Positions 35,925-49,400 of a stretch of DNA of 64,000 bases are shown here, in pieces. The translations under genes and the position numbers were made by a program. The notes under the pieces were generated by a model. It saw only the letters and a program-made list of their open reading frames with translations. It had not been told where the DNA came from and did no database searches. Numbering within the stretch: the stretch's first letter is position 1; the number at the start of each line of letters is the position of its first letter. This stretch comes from Acorus gramineus (taxonomy: Eukaryota > Streptophyta > Magnoliopsida > Acorales > Acoraceae). The stretch is taken from NCBI GenBank assembly GCA_030737835.1, contig JAUJYN010000015.1:2597685-2661684 (forward strand). The letters run 5' to 3'.

Positions 35925-38900
35925 TGTTATATATGTGTCACTTTTAACCTGTTGGTAACCGTTAGAGCGTTCTGGCAGTTTTCGGTTTTTACCGATTTTT
36001 CGATCGGAACCGCGTATTTTCAGACTGTTAGCTATCGTCTGAGCTAGAGGACTCCGATTGGAAATCTGACTGCATATTTGGTGTCCTGGTGCCATTTCTG
36101 ACCTCCCACGAAAATTTCATTGAATTCCGGCATCGTTTGCAAAAATTTTCCAGTTCCGGGGCGTATCCGGGTTTTTAAGTCGCGCTCTACTTAAAAGAAA
36201 TCAAAAATCACCTCGTCACTATTCATCGTCTTCCCGTCGAGATTCTCTCTCTCCCCTCCTCCGTTTTTCTTCCGTTTGAGCCCCCTCCACCCCTCGAAAT
36301 CGAAAACCCAAAGCACGGGAAGTGTAGATCGGGTCCCGATCTACACACCGGTGTCTTCAAATCCGAATTCCGACGACTTTAGCCTCCGACCTCCTCTCTT
36401 TCTGCTCTGGCTGTTTGGAGGGAGCTAGATCGGCGTGAGAAGCTTTTGGGAAGGGTTTCGGCGCGTGGAGAGCGTCCGGACTTCGCTCCCTCCCCTCGGT
36501 AAGCCTTCTTTCCCTCTTTTTCTTGCTTAGATGAATGCTAGGGAGGGGTTTTTGTGTTTGGGGGTGGTCGGCGGCTGTGGGGGTCGTCGGAGGGTGGTCG
36601 GAGGTGGTTGGAGGGTGGTTTGGGTGGTCGGGAGTGGTGGTGGCGCTCGGGCTGCGGCAGGTCGTCCGGGCCAAGCAGCAGCAGCAGCAGCACCAGGCGG
36701 CGCCAGGTCGGGTGCGCGCGGGCAGGCGCGCGTGCGTGCGCGGCGCGCGTACGCGCGGCGTGCGCGTGAGGGCGCGCGGGCCTGGTGCAGGGTGCTGGTC
36801 GGCCTGGGCGAGCAGGGGCCAGTGCTGGGCGGGCAGAGGCTGGTCTGGGCGCTGGTCTGGGCGCGCGCGGAGGTGCTGGCCGAGGGCTGGGCGGAGCGCG
36901 CGCGGTGCTGGGCGGACTGGTGCGCGTGAAGGCAGCGGAGGGCGTGCGCGAGGTGGTGGCTGAGGTGCCGGGGCGCGCGCGGAGGAGGCACGGGCGCGAG
37001 GCGGCGTGCGCGGGCGCAATGTGGTGCGCGCGCGGAGGGCGCGGCGAGTCCGTGGTGGTGCGCGGAGGGCGCGGTGAGGCCGCGAGGTGCGCGCGAAGCG
37101 CGGCGAGGTGCGGCGAGGTGCGTGCGAGGTGCGCGCGAGGTGCGGTAAGGCGTGCGAGGTGCGTGCGAGGTGCGCGCGAGGTGTGCGAGGTGCGTGCGAG
37201 GTGCGCGCGAGGTGCGGCAAGGTGGCGGAGGTGCGCGCGGGGTGCGCGCGAGGCGGGGCACTGCGTGCGGGGGCGCGCGGGGTGCTCGCGGACCGGCGCG
37301 AGGCGTGCGGGGCCCGCGGTGGCGCGTCCGGGCGGTGGCCGACCGTGCGGGTGGTTGCCGGGGGCCGTGCGGGTGGTTGCCGAGGCCGCGGGTAGTTGTT
37401 GGGGAAGTGTTGGATGTTTGGTTGTGTGTGTTATGTATTTAATGATAATTGTGGATTAATACTTACCAAATAATATCTGTCTTGCAGATCTCGACAGACG
37501 GTCGCGCGTCGACCCAGATACTGGTGAGTGGGACAATCCAACCCAGTCGAGAGGTGTTATACGCACTTGGGCGTATACCGACCTCTCCTGGGGCGTCTTG
37601 GATGAATATTAACCTGCAATAATATGTATCCATGATTGTATAATTTATGTGTAGAATGCATGCTTCCCTAGTCTTTGCATGTTAGGGACTTGCCCCTTAG
37701 GATATGCATATGAGCCTTGCAGCATGTCCCCTGTTTACATGCTAGGAAACCCGGCCTATGCATGTGTCCTACTAGTTTTATTTATTAAATTAAATACTAG
37801 TATCTGTTGAATTGCATGTTATAGTGATTATTTTAGGGGAGGGGCCTTGCGAGGACAGCGGTGAGACCCGGGTTAGGGTACACCGTGTTCCTTGTTTGGT
37901 TGTCGGAGCGTCCTATAACGGGAACTCACGCTGCCCTCCCGAGTTGCTTTCCCCCAAGAATATTTCACTATGATATAACCTTATGCATGTTCCCCGCATC
38001 GTAGTTATGCGCCCTGGTGGGTTCTGAGGAATTCAGAACGTTAGAGTTGTATGTTTGGTATGATTATTAGCATGAGTAGTGAATATTATAGGGGAGGGAC
38101 CTTGCGAGGACAGCGGTGAGACCCGTGTTAGGGTACTCCGTGTTCCTTGTTTGGTTGTCGGGGTACCCTGTATCGGGAACTCACGCCGCCCTCCCGAGTT
38201 TCTTTCCCCCAGTGGTATTCCAACACTGCTTTTGATTGTACTGTTTCCCCGCATCTTGGATATGCGCCCTGGAGGAACTCTGAAGAGTTCAGGACATTTG
38301 AGTTGGAGAGATGCGTTGTCGGCGGATCCGAGTGGATCATATGCGATGGATAGGCTGTTCTGTTGCCCTGCGTTGGATCCTTTAGAGACTACCTCGGCGT
38401 TAGACAGGTTGTCCCGTGCAGGGGCTCCCACTAGTAGGCGCCTCCTGGTTTGATGAAGGACTGTGCTGAACATGGGAGTGGCCAAACAACCGCGGAGTGA
38501 GGAGAGACTATTGGTGGACCAAGGGTGACCAACAGCCTAGTCAGTCCCAAAATCCTATGTCACCCGTGGTAGGGTGAGGGTGAGGGTGTAGTGGGTTGTC
38601 GATGAGCGACCCACTGGTTTTGTTTATGAATGTTTATCAGTCCCAAAATCCTATGTCACCCGTGGTAGGGTGAGGGTGAGGGTGTAGTGGGTAGGCGATA
38701 AGCGACCCGCTGGTCTTGTTTATTGATGATAGTTAGTCCCAAAATCCTGAGTCCCCTGTTGAGGGGTAAGGGTGAGGGTATGATCTGGATTGGATAAATG
38801 GTTATGTTGTTCCTGCCCCTTTGAGGCGGGATGAATGGCTGGATTAATATGTTGCGGTCAATATTGTCTGTGATGCATGGGTTGTGCCATTCACTGAGCG

Positions 38901-39338
38901 TGTGGCTCACCCCTCGCATATGTTTTTCCCCAGTTGCCACTGAGCTGGAGCTGGAGCCGGAGCAGCAGTTGGAGCTTTCCGAGGGATTTCTTCAGTAGCG
39001 GAGCAGCGCTACGTCCGCGAGTACCAGAGGCTATCAGCATCCCTTTCCTTGGCTGTATGTATTGTATTTTCGTGCTGAGCACGTTTGTATATGTTCAGTT
39101 ATATATTTGTGTATATTGGCTCTCACAGGACGTATGATTGTGTATCGAGTCTGTAGAATGTTTATTCACAGATTCAGTCTTTTGCTTCCGCATTAGGTGT
39201 ATATATCATGTCAGCTTCTTGTCGTTGTGTGTCATTCTGTTTATTGTGTATGATATATATTGTTGACCTCCTGTGTAGGTTTCTGATATGATATATACAT
39301 TTGCCGCGTCCCGGGGTTGGCCGCCCTGGGGCGTGACA
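35925..39338 (+). repeat. TE-C 3' LTR (3.4 kb)
   Basis: Copy of 29342-32764 with the CpG-rich zone (about 36620-37410), minisatellite (37075-37275), conserved island (about 37488-37523), two 120-bp modules (37837-37956 and 38091-38211) and G-rich blocks (about 38572, 38672, 38767). From about 37150 onward it is almost identical to the 5' LTR, whereas the head differs by several percent and small indels. Confidence 0.92.
37075..37275 (+). repeat. GC-rich minisatellite in the TE-C 3' LTR
   Basis: Second copy of the GAGGTGCGYGC array, with the same unit order as at 30495-30690 apart from small length differences. Confidence 0.85.
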
Positions 39339-40161
39339 CGCAGTACGCGCGGGTACGCGCAAGGCTGGACGCGCGGTGCGCGCGAGCATGCGCGCGCGCG
39401 CGGCAGCATGTCTGGGCGCGCGGGCAGGGGCGCGGCAGTGCGCCCGGGGTGCAGGGGTGCATGCGTGCGTGCGCATTCGTGCGTGCGCGTGCGGGTGGCC
39501 ATGCGTATGGCTGCCCGTGGGTTCGGGAGGGTGTCGGGGCACTCGGACTCGCGTGCGTGCGGGCCCGTATGCATGCTTGTCCGAGTATTGGGTATTTCTA
39601 GTAAATTTCTTATGTAATTGTGTAGTTTACTCACCATATTGAATGCCCATGTCTTGCAGATCTTGACAGACGGTCACGTAGCGACCCGGGCTTCGGTGAG
39701 TGGGACAATCCAACCCAGTAGGGAGGCGTTCGATGCACGTAGGCGTGCATTGCCCTCCCCTGGGGCACCATAATTGTGTATTAACTTGTAATAAATGTAA
39801 AAATGCTATGCATGCATGATTAATATGATATGTCCATGCACCTTAGACTTTGTATGCTAGGGATATGCACCCTTATATCATGTATAGCGGCCTATGCATG
39901 TTTAGTCACCTTGTCCTTTAATTGGAAAGCCCCGAACTATGCATGTTCCCATCTAGTTTAATCTAATTAAATAAAAAAATGTGAGCATATAGTTACAAGC
40001 ATGCCTTAGAGGATATTATAACCCTGTTGTTATAATATATGTCTCCCCGCATCTTAGTTATGCGCCTTGGAGGAATTCTGGAGAATCATGACATTAGTAG
40101 TGTTAGAAATCGTTGTCGACGGATCCAAGAGGATCGTATACGTGCGTGAGTAGGCTGTCTT
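39339..40161 (+). repeat. TE-B 3' LTR, part 2
   Basis: Resumes after TE-C with CGCAG and aligns to 18716-19550 of the 5' LTR. It contains the rest of the CpG-rich zone and the conserved island (39660-39695). It is interrupted at 40161 by TE-D, with GTCTT at 40157-40161. Confidence 0.9.
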
Positions 40162-43100
40162 TGTTGTGTCTGTGTCATTTGGAGCGCTCTGTTTGAAGAT
40201 TTGGGTACATAAATTTTTTCGAAGTTATGTATCCTGATTTTGTTAAAATCCAAGATGAAGAGGTTTACATATGAGTTTACTATGAGATGTTCAGTTTTGA
40301 GTTAGCTTTCGTCCAGAAGTGGAAATAGATCAACTGGATTCTTGTAATAAAAGTTATGGGTATTTTTCCAAGTATACCCCGGGGATGGAAATTCTGGCAG
40401 CAGCCCTGCTCGATGTTTAGCTCTAATTCCGGAATAGCGGGAGAGATTAGTTGATCATGGCATAAACATGAAAGTTGTAGATAATCTTTTTAGCTTTCCA
40501 TCGGTCTTGGAATCAAGCAATTCGGAGCTGTATCGGGGAAGTTATGGCTGTTCCAGTAAAGCTTACGCAGAATTTCTAGTCGAAGGGTGACTTGGTCTTT
40601 TCCCCCTTAAGATATTTGTAATAAATATCTTTCTCCTCTCTCTTCCCCTCCCAAATCCCACGAGTAGCTTTTCTTGCCTCTCTTTCTCTCTTGCAAACAC
40701 ACCCCCCAAGTGTTTGTTGAATTTCCCCAAAGAGAGGGTGGTGGAGGAAGTGTTGGTGAGGGTTGTCTATGTGTTGTTGTTGCTTGTCTTCCCTTCTCTC
40801 AAGCTCTCTTGCATGGATCTCCCCCCCCCCCCTGATTTTCAGCTGAAGAGGAGGCTGAGGAGGAGGCTGGGAGGTGGTGGTGGTGGTGGTGGCGGTTGAG
40901 GTGGTCGCGGGCGCGTCGAGGGCCCCCGAACCTCCCCCTTTTTCCCCTCCCAAGGTGAGCTCCTCCCCTTCTTTTCTTGGTTTTCTTGGCTTAAGGGGTT
41001 GGTTGGGAAGTCATGCATGCTAGGTAGAGGTGTTAGGGTGTGTGTGAGGGGTTAGGATGGGTGAAAAAGGGGTTAGAATGGCTTGGCTGCGCGGTGGGCG
41101 GGAGCGCGCGCAGGCGGGCGCAGTTGGGCACGCAGTCGCGCGCGGGCGCGTGCACGCGGGTGAGCGGGTGCGCGCGGGTGTAGGCGCGAGCGGGGGTGCG
41201 CGCGGGAGTGCGCCCGCGCAAACAGGGCGCCTGGGCACTGCGCCTGGGCACGGGGCTGGGAGCCTGGGCATGCACCTGGGCGCGGAGCTGGGGACCCGTG
41301 CGCGCGCGTGCGTGCGTGCGCGTGCTAGGGCGTGCGTGCGGCAGCGCGTCTGGGCGCGCGGGCAGCCACGCGGCAGTGCACCGAGGGTGCTGGGGTGTGT
41401 GCGTGCGTGCGCATTTGTGCGTGTGCGTGCGGGGGGCCATGCGTGTGGCTGTCCGGGGGTTTGGGTAGGTGTCGGGGAACTCGGACTCGCGTGCGTACGC
41501 GCGTGCTCGCATGCGTGTGAGCCTGTATGTATGCTTATCCGAGTTTTGGGTATTTCTAACCATTTCCTTGTATAAATTGTGTTGTTTCTCACCAGTTGGA
41601 TGCCCCTACCTTGCAGATCTCGTCGGATGGGATGCGCGAGGTCCCGGGTCGTAAGGTGAGTGGTTCGATTCCAATCCCCCCCCCCCTCTCTCTAGGGATG
41701 CGCTCGACCCGCGTAGACGCGCGTCGCGCATCGATGGGGTCCCCTAGCTATTATATGTAGAAGCTATGCATGCACCCTTATGTGATCAATATGATGCTAT
41801 GCATGCCTCCCTAGACTTGTATGTTAGGGATATGCACCCATACATCATGTATAGAGGCATGTACATGCCTAGACACCATGTCCTGTACTTAAAGGCCTTG
41901 ATCTATGTATGCATGATCATTATGTAGTATCCATGCCACCCTAGACCCTGTATGTTAGGGATACTTGCCCCTTATGATATGTATAAAGGCCAATGCATCC
42001 TGTCACCATGTTTCATGCTAGGAAAGCCTCGACCTATGCATGTGTCCTATTAGTTTAATTTATTAAATTAAATGCGAACTTATGGTATTTTTGCATGCCT
42101 TAGTGAATATTATAACCTGGTAGTTATTATATATGTTCCCCGCATCTTGGTTATGCGCCCTAGAGGAATTCTGAAGAATTCATGACATTAGTAGAGTCTC
42201 CCTTCTCTGGATTAAGGGGCCTTGCGAAGTCAGCGTTGAGACCCGGGCTAGGGTACTCCGTGTTCCTTGTTTGGTTGTCGGGATATCCTATATCGGGACC
42301 TCATGGTGCCCTCCCAAGGTTTCTTTTTTCAGTTAAGGAATACCGCGGATCCAAGTGGATCGTATACGTGTGGGTAGGCTGTTTCTCTTCCCTTCGTTGG
42401 ATCCGTATAGAGACTGCCCCAGCGTTAGACAGGCCTTCCTGACAGAGGGATTCCATCAGTAGGCACCTCCTGATTTGGGTTCGGACTGTGCTGAATTGTG
42501 GGAGCGGACCAGGCGGCCTACGGAGTGGAGGAGAGACTATCGGTGGACCAAGGGTGATTAACAGCCTAGTCAGTCCCAAAAGCCCATGTTACCCTGTGAG
42601 GGTGAGGGTGAGGGTGTGGTGGGTCGGTGATGTAGCGACCCATTGGATTGTGTAGTTATTGCCACTTAGAGATTATAAATGATTTGAGGTTAATTTGATT
42701 TGTGATGCATAGTTGGTGCCATACACTGAGTGTGTGGCCAGGTAGAGGCTACCCGGAAGAGGGTTAACGAATGATGTCGCGAGCGTGGAATCGCTCTCCC
42801 CATCGTTGGATCCGAGTAGTGACATCCCCGACGTTAGAGGCCAGGGAGAGGCTACCAGTGGACCAGGGGTGTAGAGCAGTCTAAGTCTCTCCCAAAGTCC
42901 CAAGATGCCTCCTTTCAGGAGTGAGGGTGTGGATGAGGCGAAGACGCGTCCATCGTGACCCATTCGTTGTTCGACCGTTCCCATAGATGTTGGGTTAGGT
43001 CTTGTGGTCGATGTTGAGGGACATCGATGGGCGATTGTCTAGATGTAGATGATCCAATAGTGTTCAGTAGACCAGTAAGTCCGGGTCTTTTTGACTGACG

Positions 43101-43742
43101 GCATGGTCTCTAGACCAATAAATGCGGCTCTCTTTGACCAATGGTATGGTCTCTCCCCATAAGTCCCAAGATGTCTCCTTTCGAGAGTGAGGGTGGGGGT
43201 GAGGTTGGTCGCGCCGCCGCGTGACCCAGTGATCATTGGGTTTCTACCCATGTTTTTCCTTGAAAAAGGGAACTGATTTATGTATTGATCTGTAGATGGT
43301 GATTGGTTTCCAGCCACTCACTGAGCTTGTAGCTCACCCCTCGCATACTGTTTCTTTTCAGGGGCAGTGTTGGGCGTGGAGCTGGAGCTTTCCTGTGGCG
43401 TGGTCTTATGGGCGTGGAGCGTTCTTCCGGCGGGTGGCGAGTGCGAGGCTGTCAGCATTCCTAGAGTCTTTTTATGCTTTGTAAATCGTGCATGTGGCAC
43501 AGGTTGTATTTTCTTTGGTCTAGACTTGGCTTCCACAGGACATTGATTGTGTATTCGGGTCTGTAATAATGTTTTTGATTTACAGACATTGTTATATATT
43601 ATGCTTCCGCTTTTCAATCAGTTATCTTTATCTTGCTTTGACGCCTTGTGTATTGTTGTTGGTGTCCTTATTGACCTCAGGTATTGATAGCTGATATTAT
43701 ACTTTATTATTGCCACGTCTCGGGGACGCCTGGGGCGTGACA
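40162..43742 (+). repeat. TE-D 5' LTR (3.6 kb), family II
   Basis: Starts TGTTGTGTCTGTGTCATTTG and ends GGGCGTGACA. It carries a CT/GGT-rich stretch (about 40800-40900), a CpG-rich zone (41080-41520), the conserved island (41617-41655), a long C run (about 41680), one 120-bp module (42209-42332), G-rich GGGTGA blocks (about 42598) and a hairpin (43559-43587). Confidence 0.92.
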
Positions 43743-46436
43743 ATAAAGGTGGTATCAGAGCCTGGTCCTGTCAGAGCCTAAGTCTAGTCGTATAGGTGAT
43801 GAGTCGTAGGATTGTCATCCGAGTCCTCTTGTGTTAGAGGTTATCTTAGGTTGCTGACATGCCTCCTCGCATCCGTTGACGTGGACGTGACCCCCCTGGA
43901 CCCACCCTTAAGTTGTCGACTGGGTCGACTGGGTAGGGTCAGTTGTTAGATCTCTTGTGCGGGATTAAGGTTTGGGTAGGAGATTTATGCCCAGCAGTGT
44001 GATAGTGATGAATTGGTTGCAATTTCTAAGGTATATATTGCGTCTCGATAATGGAGCTTCTTCCCCGTGCATCGGTATCGCTGGTAACCATGGAGTTCGC
44101 GTGCGGCGCCTGTGTAAAGTGTTGAGGATGTGGCGTATTGCTCATTAAGGAATGATGTCTTCTCCTAGTCTTCCTACTCAGGATTAAGGGGCCTTGCAAG
44201 GTCAGCGTTGAGACCCGGGCTAGGGTACTCCGTGTTCCTTGTTTGGCTGTCGGGATATCCTATATCGGGACCTCATGGTGCCCTACCAAGGTTTCTTTTT
44301 CCAGTCAAGGAATACCTTAGAAGCATCAAATTGATGGTGGATTTTTCCCTCTCACTTGGAAGGTGCTGTAGCGAGTGGTGATGCGTACGATCGGGATTGG
44401 GTGCGTCCTATTGCAGCTCAGTGGGCGATTGCTAGTGGACAAGGTTCCATAGTGGCATCTGGAGTCGCTTCGATATATCGTTGTGCGTTGTAGCTGCTCG
44501 GTTGAGGCCAGAGCCCTGTGAGGTGCTCCCAGATGCTATGCTTGTTGGTGCGCCCATATGGCAGAGATAGCGGGCTTGGGAGGCTACCAGGTAGAGGCCA
44601 CACCGGGAGAGTGCTGCTAAATGATGTCGAGAGCGTGGACTCCCTGTGATGAATCTGTCCATGGAGTGCAGGATGCTGGAGTTCCAATGGTTATAGATGA
44701 GCGACCTATCTCTGGCGGCATGTGAAGCAAAGTTGTGGATACTGTCGCGTTTTTGTCCCACATTGGTCGTCACGAATAAGGAGACGCGATGCTAGCGTTC
44801 GTGATGGGACTCAACCGCCCTATCAGTTAGATGACGTCGCATAGGCGTTGTCGAGGTTTGACGACCCCTTATTGCGTGTAAGTGTCATCGTGAGCACCAG
44901 CTATGCTCGAGGAGCAGAACCTGGACTTAATTGTTCGTGGTGTTGTTTTGATCTCCCCGTGGAGGTTGAAGATCAATTACCTTTGCCTCGAATCGATGAT
45001 CTATTTGACCAGCTCTGGGAGCGAGTGTCCGCTGTTAGATCGATCTTCGCACAAGGGTACCACAAGTTTGAGATCCGAGAGTTGGACATCCCGTAGATGG
45101 CCTTTCGTGACCGTTTCAGGCACTACGAGTTTTAAGTACTGCCGTCGGGGTTGACGAATGCGCTGGATGCCTTCGTGGATCTCAAAAGTTTTATTGGGCT
45201 TCCGTGGACTACTTTGAGGTAGTCTTCATAGAGATTGCTGTGGTGTGATGAAAAGGTGATGTGGGTGACCTTGTTTCCCCAGGTTGGCATGCCCTCAGGC
45301 AAAGTTCGAGAATCATCATCGCGTTGGAAAGCGTCAGTCCATCGAGATTCCTCAGTGGACGTGGGAGTGGGTTATCAGGGATTGTTGCGGACTCGCTAAT
45401 GTCACGTTCGGGTCACGACGCCGTCTAGGTGATCATTGACCGACTGACTAAGTCCGCGCTTCCCTCCCTATCCGACTGATTGAGTCTCTGGACACCTTGA
45501 CGTGGGTTTTCACCTTCGCGATTGTTCGTCTTCATGGCACTCCAGTCGGCGCTATTTTCGGTTGAGACGCGAGGGTTACTTTGAGGTTGTGGCGCAGCCT
45601 TTGGCGCGAGCCTCCATTTAAGTATAGCGTTTCATCGCCGATGGACAGCCAGACAAAGAGGACGATTCAGACCTTGGAGGACATGCTATGTGCCTGCGTG
45701 CTCGATGATGAGGGCAGTTGGGTGAGGCACCACCCATTAGTTGGGGTATGCCTGCAAGCGACTGCCATTCGAGCACCCAGATGAATCTATGAAAGGCACT
45801 CTACAGGTGCAGTTTATACCTCCCTTGTGTTGGGACGGTTGAGGAGCGCCAGTTGGAGGGGCCATAAGTTAGTTGTTTGACCTTGCGGCGGCCCGGTTGG
45901 TTCGTGTGTACATCTGCACCTCCCAGAACCGACAGAAGGGCTACCCAGGTCATCGTCGCCAGGGGCTTACCTTTGGGTTTGGCGACCATATTTTCAGGAA
46001 GGTGTCCTGGTTAAAGGGCACCCTCTGTTTCGACGTTCGGGGCAAGCTGAGTTGGCTCTTTAATGGGACTGTTTCTCGTCATTGAGTGGATTGGGGAGGT
46101 GGCTTGTCATGTAGCCTTTCCCCCACCGCTGGCTCATGCCCACGACGTCGTCCTTGTCTCATGACCGAGGCGTTATGTCCACGATCCTGCTCATGTCATT
46201 CTGTTCGACCGCCTCATCCTCGAGGTGGATTTGTCATTCGTGGAGCAGTGGATCAAGGTCAAGGACAAGCATGAGAAGAGGTTCCACGCTAAGACCGTTC
46301 CTTTGATTATAGTGTGTTGGTAGCGCCAGTCCGGTGCAAAGACCACTTGGGAGCAAAAGGTCTATGCATGATACTTTCGGTCTTCCCTTTGGGTTTCCTT
46401 AAATTTCGAGGACTAAATTTCCTAAGGGGGGAAGGA
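43743..46436 (+). pseudogene. TE-D body: decayed pol remnants
   Basis: After the primer site a short leader resembles the start of gag (MPPRI-like at about 43859). 44181-44304 is the 120-bp module. 44880-46380 is recognisable at DNA level as pieces of protease end, RT, integrase and the chromodomain tail in the normal order. It is too decayed to give a protein and the number of breaks is large. A purine tract lies at about 46424-46436. Confidence 0.8.
43750..43761 (+). other. TE-D primer binding site (tRNA-iMet)
   Basis: TGGTATCAGAGC seven bases after the 5' LTR end. The site is intact although the body is not. Confidence 0.9.
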
Positions 46437-49400
46437 TGTTGTGCCTGTGTCATTTGGAGCGCTCTATTTGAAAATTTGGGTACATAATTTTTTTCGAAGT
46501 TATGTATTCCTGATTTGGTATTTGGATTTGATTTTGTTAAAATCCAAGATGAAGAGGTTTAAATATGAGTTTACTATGAGATGTCCAGTTTTGAGTTAGC
46601 TTTCGCACAGAAGTGGAATTAGATCAACTGGATTCCTGTAGTAAAAGTTATGGGTATTTTTCCAAGTATACCCCGGGGATGGAAATTCTGGCAGCAGCCC
46701 TGCTTCATGTTTAGCTCTAATTTCGGAATAGCTGGAGAGATTATTTGATCATGGCATAAACATGAAAGTTGTAGATAATCTTCTTAGCTTTCCATCGGTC
46801 TTGGAATCAAGCAATTCGGAGCTGTATCGGGGAAGTTATGGCTGTTCCAGTGAAGCTTGCGCAGAATTTCTAGTCGAAGGGCGACTTAGTCTTTTCCCCT
46901 TAAGATATTTGTGAGAAATATCTTCTCTCTGTCCCCTCCCAAATCCCACGAGTAGCTTTTCTTGCCTCTCTTTCTCTCTTGCAAACACACCCCCAAGTGT
47001 TTGTTGAATTTCCCCAAAGAGAGGGTGGTGGAGGAAGTGTTGGTGAGGGTTGTCTATGTGTTGTTGTTGCTTGTCTTCCCTTCTCTCAAGCTCTCTTTGC
47101 ATGGATCTCCCCCCCCCTGATTTTCAGCTGAAGAGGAGGCTGAGGAGGAGGCTGGGAGGTGGTGGTGGTGGTGGTGGCGGTTGAGGTGGTCGCGGGCGCG
47201 TCGAGGGCCCCCGAACCTCCCCCTTTCTTTCCCCTCCCAAGGTGAGCTCCTCCCCTTCTTTTCTTGGATTTCTTGGCTTAAGGGGTTGGTTGGGAAGTCA
47301 TGCATGCTAGGTAGAGGTGTTAGGGTGTGTGTGAGGGGCTGGGATGGGTGAAAAAGGGGTTAGAATGGCTTGGGTGAGCGCTGGATGCGGTCTGCGCGCG
47401 TGCGAGCGCAGGCGGGCGCTGGCGGGTGCAGTTGGGCGCGCAGTCGCACGCGGGTGCGCGCGGGAGTGCGCGTGGGTGCAGGCGCTAGCGGGGGTCCGAG
47501 CGGGAGTGCGCGAGGGTGCGCGCGGGCAGGGCGCCTGGGCACTGCGCCTGGGCGCGGGGCAGGGCGCCTGGGCATGCGCCTGGGCGCGGAGCTGCGCGCA
47601 TGTGCGTGCGTGCGCGTGCGTGCGCGTGTTTGGGCGTGCGCGGGGTGCTGCGTGGGGGGCGCAGTGCGCGCGGGGCGCGCTGGGCTGGACGCGCGCGAGC
47701 GTGCGCGTGCGTGCGGCAGCGCGTCTGGGCGCCCAGGCAGGCGCGCGGCAGTGCGCTGATGGTGCCGGGGAGTGTGCGTGCGTGCGCATTCGTGCGTGCG
47801 CGTGCGGGGGGCCATGCGTGTGGCTGCCCGAGGGTTCGGGTTGGTGTCGGGGCACTCGGACTCGTGTGCGTACGCACGTGCTCCCATGCGTGCGAGCCCG
47901 TATGCATGCTTGTCTGAGTTTTGGGTATTTCTAACCATTTCCTTGTATAAATTGTGTTGTTTCTCACCAGTTGGATGCCCCTACCTTGCAGATCTCGTCG
48001 GATGGGATGTGCGAGGTTCCGGATCGTAAGGTGAGTGGTTCGATTCCAACCCCCCCCCCCCCTCTCTCTAGGGATGCGCTCGACCCGCGTAGTCGCGCGT
48101 CGCGCATCGATGGGGTCCCCTAGCTATTATATGTAGAAGCTATGCATGCACCCTTATGTGATCAATATGATGCTATGCATGCCTCCCTAGACTTGTATGT
48201 TAGGGATATGCACCCATACATCATGTATAGAGGCATGTACATGCCTAGACACCATGTCCTGTACTTAAAGGCCTTGATCTATGTATGCATGATCATTATG
48301 TAGTATCCATGCCACCCTAGACCCTGTATGTTAGGGATACTTGCCCCTTATGATATGTATAAAGGCCAATGCATCCTGTCACCATGTTTCATGCTAGGAA
48401 AGCCTCGACCTATGCATGTGTCCTATTAGTTTAATTTATTAAATTAAATGCGAACTTATGGTATTTTTGCATGCCTTAGTAAGTATTATAACCTGGTAGT
48501 TATTATATATGTTCCCCGCATCTTGGTTATGCGCCCTGGAGGAATTCTGAAGAATTCATGACATTAGTAGAGTCTCCCTTCTCTGGATTAAGGGGCCTTG
48601 CGAAGTCAGCGTTGAGACCCGGGCTAGGGTACTCCGTGTTCCTTGTTTGGTTGTCGGGATATCCTATATCGGGACCTCATGGTGCCCTCCCAAGGTTTCT
48701 TTTTTCAGTTAAGGAATACCGCGGATCCAAGTGGATCGTATACGTGTGGGTATGTTGTTTCTCTTCCCTTCGTTGGATCCGTATAAAGACTGCCCCAGCG
48801 TTAGACAGGCCTTCCTGACAGAGGGCTCCCATCAGTAGGCACCTCCTGATTTGTGTTCGGACTGTGCTGAATTGTGGGGGTAGACCAGGCGGCCTACGGA
48901 GTGGAGGAGAGACTATTGGTGGACTAAGGGTGATTAACAGCCTAGTCAGTCCCACAAGCCCATGTTACCCTGTGAGGGTGAGGGTGAGGGTGTGGTGGGT
49001 CGGTGATGTAGCGACCCATTGGATTGTGTAGTTATTGCCACTTAGAGATTATAGATGATTTGAGGTTAATTTGATTTGTGATGCATAGTTGGTGCCATTC
49101 ACTGAGTGTGTGGCCAGGTAGAGGCTACCTGGAAGAGGGTTAACGAATGATGTCGCGAGCGTGGAATCGCTCTCCCCTTCGTTGGATCCGAGTAGTGACA
49201 TCCCCGACGTTAGAGGCCAGGGAGAGGCTACCGGTGGACCAAGGGTGTAGAGCAGTTTAAGTCTCTCCCAAAGTCCCAAGATGCCTCCTTTCAGGAGTGA
49301 GGGTGTGGATGAGGCGAAGACGCGTCCATCGTGACCCATTCGTTGTTCGACCGTTCCCATAGATGTTGGGTTAGGTCTTGTGATCGATGTTGAGGGACAT

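Larger units (their letters stand above)
29342..39338 (+). mobile_element. TE-C: family I LTR element with reduced body, nested in TE-B
   Basis: A complete-ended element of 9997 bp. It has a 5' LTR (29342-32764), a tRNA-iMet primer site (32770-32781), a short 3.16-kb body (32765-35924), a purine tract and a 3' LTR (35925-39338). The flanks GGCAG/CGCAG match at four of five bases. The body retains gag but only scattered remnants of pol, with LTR-type modules where protease-RT should be. It looks non-autonomous and broken in several places. The last ~2.2 kb of the two LTRs differ at only about ten positions (under 1%), so the copy is young, but their first 0.8 kb are clearly more divergent. Confidence 0.9.
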
